Below are positions 25,135 to 32,524 of a DNA stretch of 41,619 bases, piece after piece. The notes under the pieces were generated by a model that was given only the letters and a program-made list of their open reading frames with translations, made no database searches and was not told the DNA's origin. The DNA is from an uncultured Collinsella sp. Lineage in GTDB: Bacteria; Actinomycetota; Coriobacteriia; Coriobacteriales; Coriobacteriaceae. The number at the start of each line of letters is the position of its first letter. Positions within the stretch are counted from its first letter, which is position 1. The stretch covers positions 1 to 41,619 of the forward strand of contig CATWSG010000020.1 in assembly GCA_958353395.1 (NCBI GenBank), given 5' to 3'. A program made the position numbers and the translations under genes.

Positions 25135-26055
25135 GTGGCAACTCAGAAATTCACCGGCGTTATCCCTCCCGTCGTTGTTCCCGATACCGAAGACCACCAG
25201 CTCGATGTTGCCTCCTTTGAGCGCAGCATCAACCGCATGATCGATGCCGGCGTCGATGGCTTGTTCTTCCTGGGCTCCTCGGGCGAGGTCGTCTTCTCCA
25301 CCGACGAGCGCCGTCGCCAGATTATCGCCGAGGCCGTTCGTATCGTCGACCACCGTGTGCCTGTTCTGGTCGGCATCATCGATACCGAGACCGAGCGCAT
25401 GATCGAGCACGGCAAGGTCGCTCAGGAGCTGGGCGCCGATGCCCTCGTCGCCACCTGCCCGTTCTATGCCCTGCAGGGCATGACCGAGGTCGAGGAGCAC
25501 TTCCGCATCCTGCACGAGGAACTCGACCTGCCCATCTTTGCCTATGACATTCCCGTCTGCGTTCACACCAAGCTCCCCTGGAAGCTCCTTGCCAAGCTCG
25601 GCGCCGAGGGCGTCCTGGCCGGCGTCAAGGATTCCTCGGGTGATGACATCTCGTTCCGCTACCTCGTTCAGGAGAACGAGAAGAACGGCCATCCGATGAG
25701 CATCCTCACCGGTCACGAGGTTGTTGTCGACGGCGCTTACCTCGGTGGCGCCGACGGTTCTGTCCCGGGTCTTGCCAACGTTGAGCCCGAGGGCTACGTG
25801 CGTCAGTGGAAGGCCGCTCAGGCTGGTGACTGGGCTACCGTCAAGGCCGAGCAGGATCGCCTCAATGAGATTTCGCACATCTGGGATGTCACTTCGGGCG
25901 TCCAGGGCTATGCCGGTGGCGTCGGCGCCTTCAAGACCGCTATGAACCTCATGGGCATCTTCGACAGCCCGACCATGCCGCGCCCGGTGAAGGCCATGAC
26001 CGGTGAGAACGTCGAGGCGATTAAGAAGGTCCTCCAGGACAACGGTCTCCTGTAA
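25135..26055 (+). CDS. nanA: N-acetylneuraminate lyase-like aldolase (DHDPS/NAL family)
   Basis: A class I aldolase of the dihydrodipicolinate synthase / N-acetylneuraminate lyase family, 306 residues. In this context it should cleave Neu5Ac to ManNAc and pyruvate. It has the carboxylate-binding GSSGE (47-51), the Tyr137 in FAYDIP and the Schiff-base Lys165 in AGVKDSSGD. The Tyr segment reads YDIP where E. coli lyase has YNIP. The start is a GTG at 25135 with AAGGAG six bases upstream; a frame from 25051 would overlap the previous gene. The function is assigned mainly from adjacency to nanK-like and nanE genes, since the family covers several aldolases. Confidence 0.82.
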   Translation: MATQKFTGVIPPVVVPDTEDHQLDVASFERSINRMIDAGVDGLFFLGSSGEVVFSTDERRRQIIAEAVRIVDHRVPVLVGIIDTETERMIEHGKVAQELGADALVATCPFYALQGMTEVEEHFRILHEELDLPIFAYDIPVCVHTKLPWKLLAKLGAEGVLAGVKDSSGDDISFRYLVQENEKNGHPMSILTGHEVVVDGAYLGGADGSVPGLANVEPEGYVRQWKAAQAGDWATVKAEQDRLNEISHIWDVTSGVQGYAGGVGAFKTAMNLMGIFDSPTMPRPVKAMTGENVEAIKKVLQDNGLL

Positions 26056-26058
26056 AGC

Positions 26059-26153
26059 TTCCCCGGGCACCCGATCTTGGGGCTCAAGCGGTCGAGCGTG
26101 ACCCATTAGGTCAACGCCCGACCGCTTTCACCCCAACCTCGGGCACCCGGGAA
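26059..26153 (+). repeat. Long symmetrical hairpin between nanA and nanK
   Basis: The 95 bases fold on themselves almost end to end. About 34 base pairs (for example 26062-26067 with 26146-26151, 26070-26074 with 26139-26143, 26077-26082 with 26131-26136 and 26086-26094 with 26119-26127) are separated by symmetrical 2x2, 2x2, 3x3 and 1x1 mismatches. The top is a short CATTA loop. No T run follows. It may be a dispersed intergenic repeat or an RNase III-type processing site. Confidence 0.75.
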
Positions 26154-26226
26154 ACCTTTACCAAGCTGCGGCGATAACGCAGCCTTCATTTCCTGTAGTT
26201 GTTTTTTATCTCCTAAGGAGAGCGAC

Positions 26227-27192
26227 ATGGAGAACAAGTACGTCTGCTCTGTCGATATCGGCGGAACTAAGATTGCGACCGCCATCATGGAGTACCCGGC
26301 TGACGGTAGCGTGCCCCATCCCGTTTTTGAGGCCGAGGTTCCTACCGAGGCCCAGGAGGGCGGCGAGGCCGTCTTCCAGCGTATCGAGGCGTCCATCAAG
26401 GCTGCTCTCGAGGCGAATCCCGATGTCGAGGTCCTTGGCGTCGGTATCGGTGCCGCCGGCGTCGTCGATCCCAAGACGGGCGCCATCGCGTATGCCAATG
26501 AGATCATGCCCGGCTGGTCCGGCGTTCAGTTGGGGCCGCGTCTGCGCGAGGACCTCGGTCTTCCCGTTGCCGTTGTAGGCGACGTGCAGGCTCATGCTCT
26601 GGGCGAGGCCCACTGGGGCGTCGGCAAGGGCAAGTTCTCCGTCTTGTGTCTTGGCATCGGTACGGGCATCGGCGGCGCATATGTCGAGAACGGCCGCGTG
26701 ATGCAAGGCTTCCATGGTGCTGCCGGCCATATGGGCCACATCGAGTGCTCGGCTGCCGCCGGCATTCCCTGTGCCTGCGGGCGTTCCGGCCATCTTGAAT
26801 CGGTTGCTTCGGGCACTTCCATTGGTCGTATGTACGATGAGCGTTTTGGTCGCGTCGACCCCAGCCGTCCTTCGGTCGGTCGCGATGTGAACGACCTGTG
26901 CCGTGCGGGCGACGCAAAGGCGACCGAGGTCATCCATGACGCCGGTTTTGCGCTGGGTGCCAGCTTGGGCTCGCTCGCTAACATCCTGGACCCTGAGGTC
27001 ATCGTGCTTTCGGGTGGCGTGATTCACCAAGGTCCCGATTGGCGTTCACAGACGTGGAAGGATTCGGTACACGAGGGCTATGCCAGCCAGGCGCTCGATC
27101 CGCTTCAGGACACGCCGATCCTCATCGGTTCTCTGGAGGGCGATGCTCCGCTCATCGGTGCCGCCGAACACCTTCTTGCATCGTTGAAGTAA
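26227..27192 (+). CDS. nanK: ROK-family sugar kinase, probable ManNAc kinase
   Basis: A cytoplasmic ROK kinase of 321 residues, probably converting ManNAc to ManNAc-6-phosphate between NanA and NanE. It has the phosphate-binding DIGGTK (10-15), the catalytic Asp119 in VVGDVQAHALGE, and IGTGIGGAYV. The ROK zinc motif is CACGRSGHLE (182-191): two cysteines are kept but the third ligand position is His189 in place of the usual Cys. Related actinobacterial kinases may share this; I cannot check. A glucokinase is the main alternative, but the neighbours favour ManNAc. The start has AAGGAGAG close upstream and sits 170 bases after nanA, with a large hairpin between them. Confidence 0.84.
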   Translation: MENKYVCSVDIGGTKIATAIMEYPADGSVPHPVFEAEVPTEAQEGGEAVFQRIEASIKAALEANPDVEVLGVGIGAAGVVDPKTGAIAYANEIMPGWSGVQLGPRLREDLGLPVAVVGDVQAHALGEAHWGVGKGKFSVLCLGIGTGIGGAYVENGRVMQGFHGAAGHMGHIECSAAAGIPCACGRSGHLESVASGTSIGRMYDERFGRVDPSRPSVGRDVNDLCRAGDAKATEVIHDAGFALGASLGSLANILDPEVIVLSGGVIHQGPDWRSQTWKDSVHEGYASQALDPLQDTPILIGSLEGDAPLIGAAEHLLASLK

Positions 27193-27209
27193 ACATAACT
27201 ACCAAGTGC

Positions 27210-27307
27210 GCCTTCTGAGGTGCCGCAGATTGACGTGAAAGAGGAGCGAAGCGTACTTCGGTACGCGAGCGACGGTTTGAACGTCAAGGTGCGGTGTCTC
27301 AGAAGGC
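27210..27307 (+). repeat. Long hairpin with UUCG tetraloop between nanK and nanE
   Basis: A 98-base near-palindrome. GCCTTCTGAG (27210-27219) pairs perfectly with 27298-27307. Three G-T wobbles and CCGCA/TGCGG follow, then a 2x2 mismatch and TTGACGT/ACGTCAA (27230-27236 with 27281-27287). A looser middle leads to the tip GCGTAC-TTCG-GTACGC (27251-27266), a C(UUCG)G tetraloop in RNA. The base is followed by TGTTTT, so partial termination is possible. Confidence 0.78.
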
Positions 27308-27332
27308 TGTTTTGAGAAAGGTTGAGTCGAAC

Positions 27333-28019
27333 ATGACCGTTGATCCTTTGATCCAGTCCCTGAAGGGCAAGCTCGTCGTGAGCGTTCAGGCGTATATGGG
27401 CGAGCCGCTTCGTACGCCCGAGACCATGGCTCAAATGTCTCGTGCTTGCGAGCTCGGCGGCGCCGCCGCCATTCGCTGCCAGGGCCTTGCCGACATTGCC
27501 GCCATTAAGGGTCGCTGTGAGGTTCCTGTTATCGGCCTGTGGAAGGATGGGCACGAGGGCGTTTACATCACGCCGACGCTGCGTCACGCTCGCGCCTGCG
27601 TTGCTGCCGGTGCCGATATCGTGGCGATCGACGCCACCGATCGTCCGCGCCCCGATGGCAAGACGGTCGAGGATACCTTCCGCCCGCTGCACGAGGAGGG
27701 TGTGCTCCTGATGGCGGATTGCGCCACCATCGAGGACATTCGCCGTGCGGTTGATATGGGCTTCGACCTGGTATCCACCACGCTTTCTCACGGTGTCGCC
27801 GCCATCGACTGCACCATGGCCGATGGCCCCGATCTGCCGCTCCTGCGTCAGGCGACCGAGGAATTCCCCGGTCTTCCCATCATCTGCGAGGGCCGCGTGC
27901 ACACGCCCGAGGAGGCCCGCGCCGCGATTGATGCGGGCGCCTGGGCCGTTGTCGTCGGCACCGCCATCACGCACCCCACGAGTATTACAAGTTGGTTCAA
28001 GGCTGCGCTTGAGGCGTAA
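27333..28019 (+). CDS. nanE: N-acetylmannosamine-6-phosphate 2-epimerase
   Basis: A TIM-barrel epimerase converting ManNAc-6-P to GlcNAc-6-P, which joins amino-sugar catabolism. The 228-residue protein has the family marks ELGGAAAIRCQG, VIGLWKDGHEGVYITPT with the probable catalytic Lys, DIVAIDATDRPRPDG, LLMADCATIED, VSTTLSHG, ICEGRVHTPEEA with the Glu, and WAVVVGTAITHPTSIT. The start is the ATG at 27333 with AAAGG 11 bases upstream; the frame extends earlier into the hairpin but without a ribosome site. It is the last gene of the nan block and is followed by a strong terminator. Confidence 0.93.
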   Translation: MTVDPLIQSLKGKLVVSVQAYMGEPLRTPETMAQMSRACELGGAAAIRCQGLADIAAIKGRCEVPVIGLWKDGHEGVYITPTLRHARACVAAGADIVAIDATDRPRPDGKTVEDTFRPLHEEGVLLMADCATIEDIRRAVDMGFDLVSTTLSHGVAAIDCTMADGPDLPLLRQATEEFPGLPIICEGRVHTPEEARAAIDAGAWAVVVGTAITHPTSITSWFKAALEA

Positions 28020-28046
28020 GACAGGTCTCGTATCCGCTTGGGGCGG

Positions 28047-28052
28047 TATACT
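28047..28052 (+). promoter_or_regulatory. Possible -10 box for rapZ
   Basis: TATACT stands 28 bases after the nanE stop and before the terminator hairpin. The -35 region is poor. If real, the transcript would begin just before the hairpin at 28071 and carry it in its leader. Confidence 0.3.
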
Positions 28053-28070
28053 CAATAAAGGCAATTGATC

Positions 28071-28106
28071 GCGCGGGATCCGCTGGCCGGGTCCCGCGCT
28101 TGTTTT
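28071..28106 (+). terminator. Terminator of the nan block, abutting the rapZ ribosome site
   Basis: An 11-bp stem with one G-T pair (28071-28081 with 28089-28099), a 7-base loop and the tail TTGTTTT. The rapZ ribosome site AGGAGG starts at the next base (28107), so the hairpin sits directly against it. Confidence 0.85.
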
Positions 28107-28117
28107 AGGAGGCGCAC

Positions 28118-29038
28118 ATGCAAAAGGGAGATGCTATGGATGCGGCGGAGCGCTCGGAGCGCATCCCCGATATCGTCATCATCACCGGAATGTCTGGATC
28201 GGGCCGAACGCAGGCCATGCATGTGTTCGAGGACATGGGCTACTTTTGCATCGACAACTTGCCTCCGCGTCTGATCGCCCAGCTTGCCGAACTCGTCGGC
28301 ATCAATACGGGCGTGGGCAGGCATCTTGCCGTCACCTGCGACCTGCGCAGCCAGGGCTTGTTCGATGAGCTGCTCGATGCCGTTGCCGCACTCGAGGAGC
28401 GCGAGATGAGCTGTGACATCGTGTTTCTCGAGGCCTCTGACGAGGTGCTGATCCGTCGTTATAGCGAAAACCGCCGCCGCCATCCCATTGCCAAGCCGGG
28501 GGAGACTACGGCCGATGCGATTCAGCGCGAGCGCCTGCAGCTGCAGGGCGTGCGCGATCGAGCCGATATGATTATCGATACGAGCCGCTTGCGCACCTCT
28601 GCCCTGCGCAACAAATTGCGCATGGCGTTCTCCGAGCTGTCCGACCAGCAGCTCATGGACGTTCACGTGTTCTCGTTTGGCTTTAAGCACGGCATGCCCG
28701 TCGAGGCGGACATTATGATCGACGTTCGTTTCCTGCCCAATCCGTTCTACGATCCCGAGATGCGCACCATGACCGGTCTCGATAAGAAAGTCTCTGACTT
28801 TGTTCTGGACCATCCCAAGACCCAGGAGTTCTGGAAGGCTTGGACACAGCTGCTCGATACAGTCATGCCCGGCTATATCGCGGAGGGCAAGCCACAGCTT
28901 TCTATTGCCATCGGCTGCACGGGCGGTCAACACCGCAGCGTTGCCATCGCCGAGGCCACGGCACGTTATTTGGAAGGCGCCCAATATCACGTGAGCATTT
29001 CCCATCGCGACCTGTCGCGCGCCAACACGAAAGCATAG
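28118..29038 (+). CDS. rapZ: RNase adapter / nucleotide-binding protein RapZ (YvcJ)
   Basis: A cytoplasmic P-loop protein of the RapZ/YvcJ family, 306 residues. In E. coli RapZ guides RNase E to the GlmZ small RNA and so controls amino-sugar synthesis; in Gram-positives the role is less clear. The Walker A reads GMSGSGRT (24-31) with Arg in place of the usual Lys. DNLPPRL follows, and the C-terminal domain has SFGFKHGMP, DVRFLPNPFYDP and IGCTGGQHRSV. The start at 28118 follows AGGAGG by five bases; an internal ATG at 28136 also has a ribosome site. Only six bases separate it from whiA, with no yvcK between them. Confidence 0.92.
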   Translation: MQKGDAMDAAERSERIPDIVIITGMSGSGRTQAMHVFEDMGYFCIDNLPPRLIAQLAELVGINTGVGRHLAVTCDLRSQGLFDELLDAVAALEEREMSCDIVFLEASDEVLIRRYSENRRRHPIAKPGETTADAIQRERLQLQGVRDRADMIIDTSRLRTSALRNKLRMAFSELSDQQLMDVHVFSFGFKHGMPVEADIMIDVRFLPNPFYDPEMRTMTGLDKKVSDFVLDHPKTQEFWKAWTQLLDTVMPGYIAEGKPQLSIAIGCTGGQHRSVAIAEATARYLEGAQYHVSISHRDLSRANTKA

Positions 29039-29044
29039 GTCTGC

Positions 29045-29974
29045 ATGTCGTTTACCGCCGAGGTGCGTGACGAGCTCGCGCGCTGCGAACCCGAATGTGA
29101 ATACTGCGATTTGTCGACGCTTGCCGCCCTGACGCGTGTGAGCGGTACACTTTCGCTGGCCGGCTCCGGGCGGTATCGTTTGACGGTCGCGACCGAGACG
29201 GGTGCCGTCGCGCGCACGATGATCACACTGACGCATCGCATCCTTAAGCTCAAAACGGAATTCACCGTTCGTAAATCGGTCTTGCATAAGGTCCGTAACT
29301 ATCTCATTACCCTGCCCGATCAACCCGACCTGGACAAGGCTCTGGTGCTGCTGGGCATTCTAGACCGCAGGGGAGGGCTCGTCGCTGGTGTTCCCCGGCA
29401 CATCGTTGCCCGTCCCTGCTGCAGGCTTGCCTACATCCGCGGCGCGCTCATCGCGGGCGGCTTCGTGGCCGATCCACGCGGCGATTTTCATCTGGAGATC
29501 GCTGTGCAGGGCGAGCAATATGCCAAGGGACTTTGCGATCTGTTGGAGCAGATTGGGGTCCATGCTCGTGTTAATGCACGGCGGGGGTCATATGCCGTGT
29601 ACATTAAGAGCGCCGAGGAAATCGAGCATCTATTAAAGCTGATTGGTGCCAAGCGCAGCGTTGCCGAGATTGAGGAGGCGCGCGCGGTCAAGTTGGTTAA
29701 GAACGATGTGAACCGTCGCGTGAATGCCGAGCTCGCCAACCAGACCAGAAGCGCCGGTGCTGCCCAACATCAGCTTGCGCTTATCGATGAGCTCGAGCAG
29801 CGTGGCCTTCGCGATGCGCTTCCGGATGCCTTGGCGGTCTTTTGCGACCTGCGCGAGCGCTATCCTGATCTGTCGCTGCGTGATTTGGGGGAGATGGCTG
29901 ACCCTCCCTTGTCGAAGTCAGCCCTCTACCATCGTGTTTTACGGCTTGAAAAGCTCATTGAAGCAAACAGGTAG
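29045..29974 (+). CDS. whiA: Sporulation/cell-division regulator WhiA
   Basis: A DNA-binding protein of 309 residues related to LAGLIDADG homing endonucleases but without nuclease function. In Streptomyces it controls sporulation septation, and in Bacillus it affects division and chromosome segregation. The N-terminus SFTAEVRDELAR, the LAGLIDADG-type strands around YIRGALIAGGFVADPRG, and the C-terminal helix-turn-helix region ending SKSALYHRVLRLEKL are clear. The ribosome site is weak, which with the six-base gap suggests coupling to rapZ. No good terminator follows its stop. Confidence 0.93.
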   Translation: MSFTAEVRDELARCEPECEYCDLSTLAALTRVSGTLSLAGSGRYRLTVATETGAVARTMITLTHRILKLKTEFTVRKSVLHKVRNYLITLPDQPDLDKALVLLGILDRRGGLVAGVPRHIVARPCCRLAYIRGALIAGGFVADPRGDFHLEIAVQGEQYAKGLCDLLEQIGVHARVNARRGSYAVYIKSAEEIEHLLKLIGAKRSVAEIEEARAVKLVKNDVNRRVNAELANQTRSAGAAQHQLALIDELEQRGLRDALPDALAVFCDLRERYPDLSLRDLGEMADPPLSKSALYHRVLRLEKLIEANR

Positions 29975-30019
29975 TTTGAAGTAACGACTTATATATGGAT
30001 TTAGCTGCTATTTTAGTCT

Positions 30020-30095
30020 TTAAAACGTTTTAACGTAAATTTGATTTTCAATTTCGAGCATTCTCGTGAAATTCAAGTCAAAAAAAAGGTATATT
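30020..30095 (+). promoter_or_regulatory. gap promoter region with palindromic operator candidate
   Basis: TTAAAACGTTTTAA (30020-30033) is a perfect 14-bp palindrome with the central CG typical of LacI/GalR-type operators. A second imperfect hairpin, AATTTCGAG with CTCG-tg-AAATT, lies at about 30050-30073. The probable -10 box is TATATT at 30090-30095; the -35 region is poor. The transcript would have a leader of about 65 bases. Confidence 0.5.
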
Positions 30096-30167
30096 AGGCG
30101 AGTGGTTAGTTTGTGGGCCTCAACGGCGGGCGCTGTAGCTCGCGGGGGCCTTACGAAAGGAGACACA

Positions 30168-31193
30168 ATGGCAGTAAAGGTTGCTATTAACGGCTTCGGT
30201 CGCATCGGTCGTCTGGCTTTCCGTCAGATGTTCGGTCATGAGGGCTCCGAGATCGTCGCTATCAACGACCTCACCTCTCCCGATATGCTCGCTTACCTGC
30301 TGAAGTACGACTCCACGCAGGGCAACTACGCTCGCGATCACGAGGTCGTTGCTGGCGAGGATTCCATCACCGTTGACGGCAAGGAGATCAAGATCTACAA
30401 GGAGGCCGACGCTAACAACCTGCCTTGGGGCGGCCTTGACGTCGACGTCGTTCTCGAGTGCACCGGCTTCTACACCAGCAAGGCTAAGGCTCAGGCCCAC
30501 ATCAACGCTGGCGCCAAGAAGGTCGTCATCTCCGCTCCGGCCGGCAGCGATCTGCCCACCATCGTGTACAACGTCAACCATGAGACGCTGACCGCTGAGG
30601 ACAACATCATCTCCGCTGCTTCCTGCACCACCAACTGCCTCGCCCCGATGGCCAAGGGTCTGAACGACTTCGCTCCCATCGTGTCCGGCATTATGACCAC
30701 CATCCACGCCTTCACCGGCGACCAGATGCCGCTCGACGGCCCGCAGCGCAAGGGCAACTTCCGTCGCTCCCGCGCCTGCTCCGAGAACATCGTCCCGAAC
30801 ACCACGGGCGCTGCCAAGGCCATCGGCCTGGTTCTCCCCGAGCTCAACGGCAAGCTCATCGGTGCCGCCCAGCGCGTCCCGACGCCGACCGGCTCGCTGA
30901 CCAACCTCTACGCCGTCGTTGACAAGAAGGTCACCGTCGACGAGGTCAACGCTGCCATGAAGGCCTACGCCGAGACCATCCCCGAGACCTTCGCCTACAA
31001 CGAGGACCAGATCGTCTCCCGCGACATCGTCGGCGAGACCCACGGCTCCATCTTCGACGCCACTCAGACCATGTGCTCTGACCTCGGCAACGGCCAGACC
31101 CTCGTTCAGGTCACCTCTTGGTACGACAACGAGAACTCCTACACCTCTCAGATGGTCCGCACCATCAAGTACTTCGAGAAGTTCGTTGCTTAA
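30168..31193 (+). CDS. gap: Glyceraldehyde-3-phosphate dehydrogenase, type I
   Basis: The glycolytic enzyme that oxidises glyceraldehyde-3-P to 1,3-bisphosphoglycerate with NAD+. The 341-residue protein has the Rossmann start INGFGRIGRLAFRQ, Asp34 in AINDLT (favouring NAD over NADP), the catalytic Cys153 in SCTTNCLAP and His180. The substrate segment reads NTTGAAKA where many relatives have TSTGAAKA, a known variation. Codon choice is strongly biased, as expected for a highly expressed gene. AAAGGAG ends five bases before the ATG, and a longer frame upstream is spurious. Its own terminator separates it from pgk. Confidence 0.97.
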   Translation: MAVKVAINGFGRIGRLAFRQMFGHEGSEIVAINDLTSPDMLAYLLKYDSTQGNYARDHEVVAGEDSITVDGKEIKIYKEADANNLPWGGLDVDVVLECTGFYTSKAKAQAHINAGAKKVVISAPAGSDLPTIVYNVNHETLTAEDNIISAASCTTNCLAPMAKGLNDFAPIVSGIMTTIHAFTGDQMPLDGPQRKGNFRRSRACSENIVPNTTGAAKAIGLVLPELNGKLIGAAQRVPTPTGSLTNLYAVVDKKVTVDEVNAAMKAYAETIPETFAYNEDQIVSRDIVGETHGSIFDATQTMCSDLGNGQTLVQVTSWYDNENSYTSQMVRTIKYFEKFVA

Positions 31194-31230
31194 TTTAGCT
31201 TTTAGCGAATAGCTCGTTGAGCGTCTAAAG

Positions 31231-31277
31231 AAGGGCGCGGCCTTATAGGGCTTACACCCTAGGGTCGCGCCCTTTTT
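31231..31277 (+). terminator. Terminator between gap and pgk
   Basis: GGGCGCG (31233-31239) pairs with CGCGCCC (31266-31272), with further CC/GG and TAGGG/CCCTA pairs inside, followed by five T residues. It should end most gap transcripts, so pgk needs readthrough or its own promoter. A 7-bp hairpin GTCTGCC/GGCAGAC (31288-31310) follows in the pgk leader. Confidence 0.88.
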
Positions 31278-31333
31278 ATAAGAAATCGTCTGCCGTAATG
31301 GGAGGCAGACACGTACGAAAGGTAGAAGCAAAC

Positions 31334-32524
31334 ATGGCCTTTACCAAGAAGACCGTCCGCGACATCGATGTCGACGGAAAGCGCGTTCTCGTCCGCGTTG
31401 ACTTTAACGTGCCTATCAAGGATGGCGTCGTTGGCGACACCACCCGTATCAAGGCTGCCCTGCCCACCATCAACTACCTCGTTGAGCACAACGCTCGCGT
31501 CATCCTCATGAGCCACCTCGGCCGTCCCGAGGGCACCGGCTTCCAGCCCGAGCTGTCCCTCGAGCCCGTCGCCAAGAAGCTCGCTGAGCTCTCTGGTCTC
31601 GACGTTGCCTTTGTCGCTGACACCTACGGCGAGAAGGCTGCTGAGGCTGTCGCCGCCGTCGAGCCGGGTAAGGTCCTCGTTCTCGAGAACGTCCGTTTTG
31701 ACAAGCGTGAGAAGAAGAACGATCCCGAGATCGCCAAGAAGCTCGCTTCCTATGGCGACGTCTTCGTTCTCGATGCTTTCGGCACCGCTCACCGCGCCCA
31801 GGGTTCCGTCGTGGGCCCCGCCGCTTACCTGCCTGCCGTCGCCGGCTTCCTGCTCGAGAAGGAGGTCGACACGCTGACCGGCATCTTCGCCGAGCCCGAG
31901 CGCCCCTTCGTCGCTATCGTCGGCGGTTCCAAGGTTTCCTCCAAGATCGGCGTTCTCGATCACCTCATCGACTCCGCTGATACCCTGATCATCGGTGGCG
32001 GCATGGCCTACACCTTCTTCCTGGCTCAGGGCCTGTCCGTCGGTCAGTCCCTCAAGGAAGAGGACTGGGTCGAGCGCGCCGGCGAGATGCTTAAGAAGGC
32101 CGAGGAGAAGGGCGTCAAGATCCTGCTCCCCATCGACAACCGCGTTGCCGATCACTTTGGCGAGGACGCTGTCCCCGAGGTTGTCGCTTCCGACGCTATC
32201 CCCGACGATCGTGAGGGCATGGACATCGGTCCTAAGACCGAGGAGCTCTACGCCGAGGCTGTCAAGGGCGCCAAGACCGTGTTCTGGAATGGCCCCATGG
32301 GCGTCTTCGAGTTCGACAACTTCGCTCACGGCACCCAGGCTATCGCCGAGGCTGTCGCCGAGGCCGACTGCACCTCGATCATCGGCGGTGGCGACTCTGT
32401 CGCGGCTGTCAACAAGTTCAACCTGGCCGACAAGATGAGCTGGATCTCCACCGGTGGTGGCGCTTCCATGGAGCTCGTTGAGGGTAAGGCCCTGCCCGGA
32501 GTGGAGGCGCTTCTCGATGCCTAA
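31334..32524 (+). CDS. pgk: Phosphoglycerate kinase
   Basis: The glycolytic kinase that makes ATP from 1,3-bisphosphoglycerate, 396 residues. It has the N-domain substrate loop VDFNVPIKDG, SHLGRPEG, the nucleotide-domain GGSKVSSKIGVLDHL, WNGPMGVFE and the Gly-rich GGGDSVAAV. Codon use is as biased as in gap. The chosen ATG at 31334 has AAAGG 11 bases upstream; a frame beginning at 31298 would start inside the leader hairpin. It overlaps tpiA by eight bases, so the pair is translationally coupled. Confidence 0.97.
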   Translation: MAFTKKTVRDIDVDGKRVLVRVDFNVPIKDGVVGDTTRIKAALPTINYLVEHNARVILMSHLGRPEGTGFQPELSLEPVAKKLAELSGLDVAFVADTYGEKAAEAVAAVEPGKVLVLENVRFDKREKKNDPEIAKKLASYGDVFVLDAFGTAHRAQGSVVGPAAYLPAVAGFLLEKEVDTLTGIFAEPERPFVAIVGGSKVSSKIGVLDHLIDSADTLIIGGGMAYTFFLAQGLSVGQSLKEEDWVERAGEMLKKAEEKGVKILLPIDNRVADHFGEDAVPEVVASDAIPDDREGMDIGPKTEELYAEAVKGAKTVFWNGPMGVFEFDNFAHGTQAIAEAVAEADCTSIIGGGDSVAAVNKFNLADKMSWISTGGGASMELVEGKALPGVEALLDA

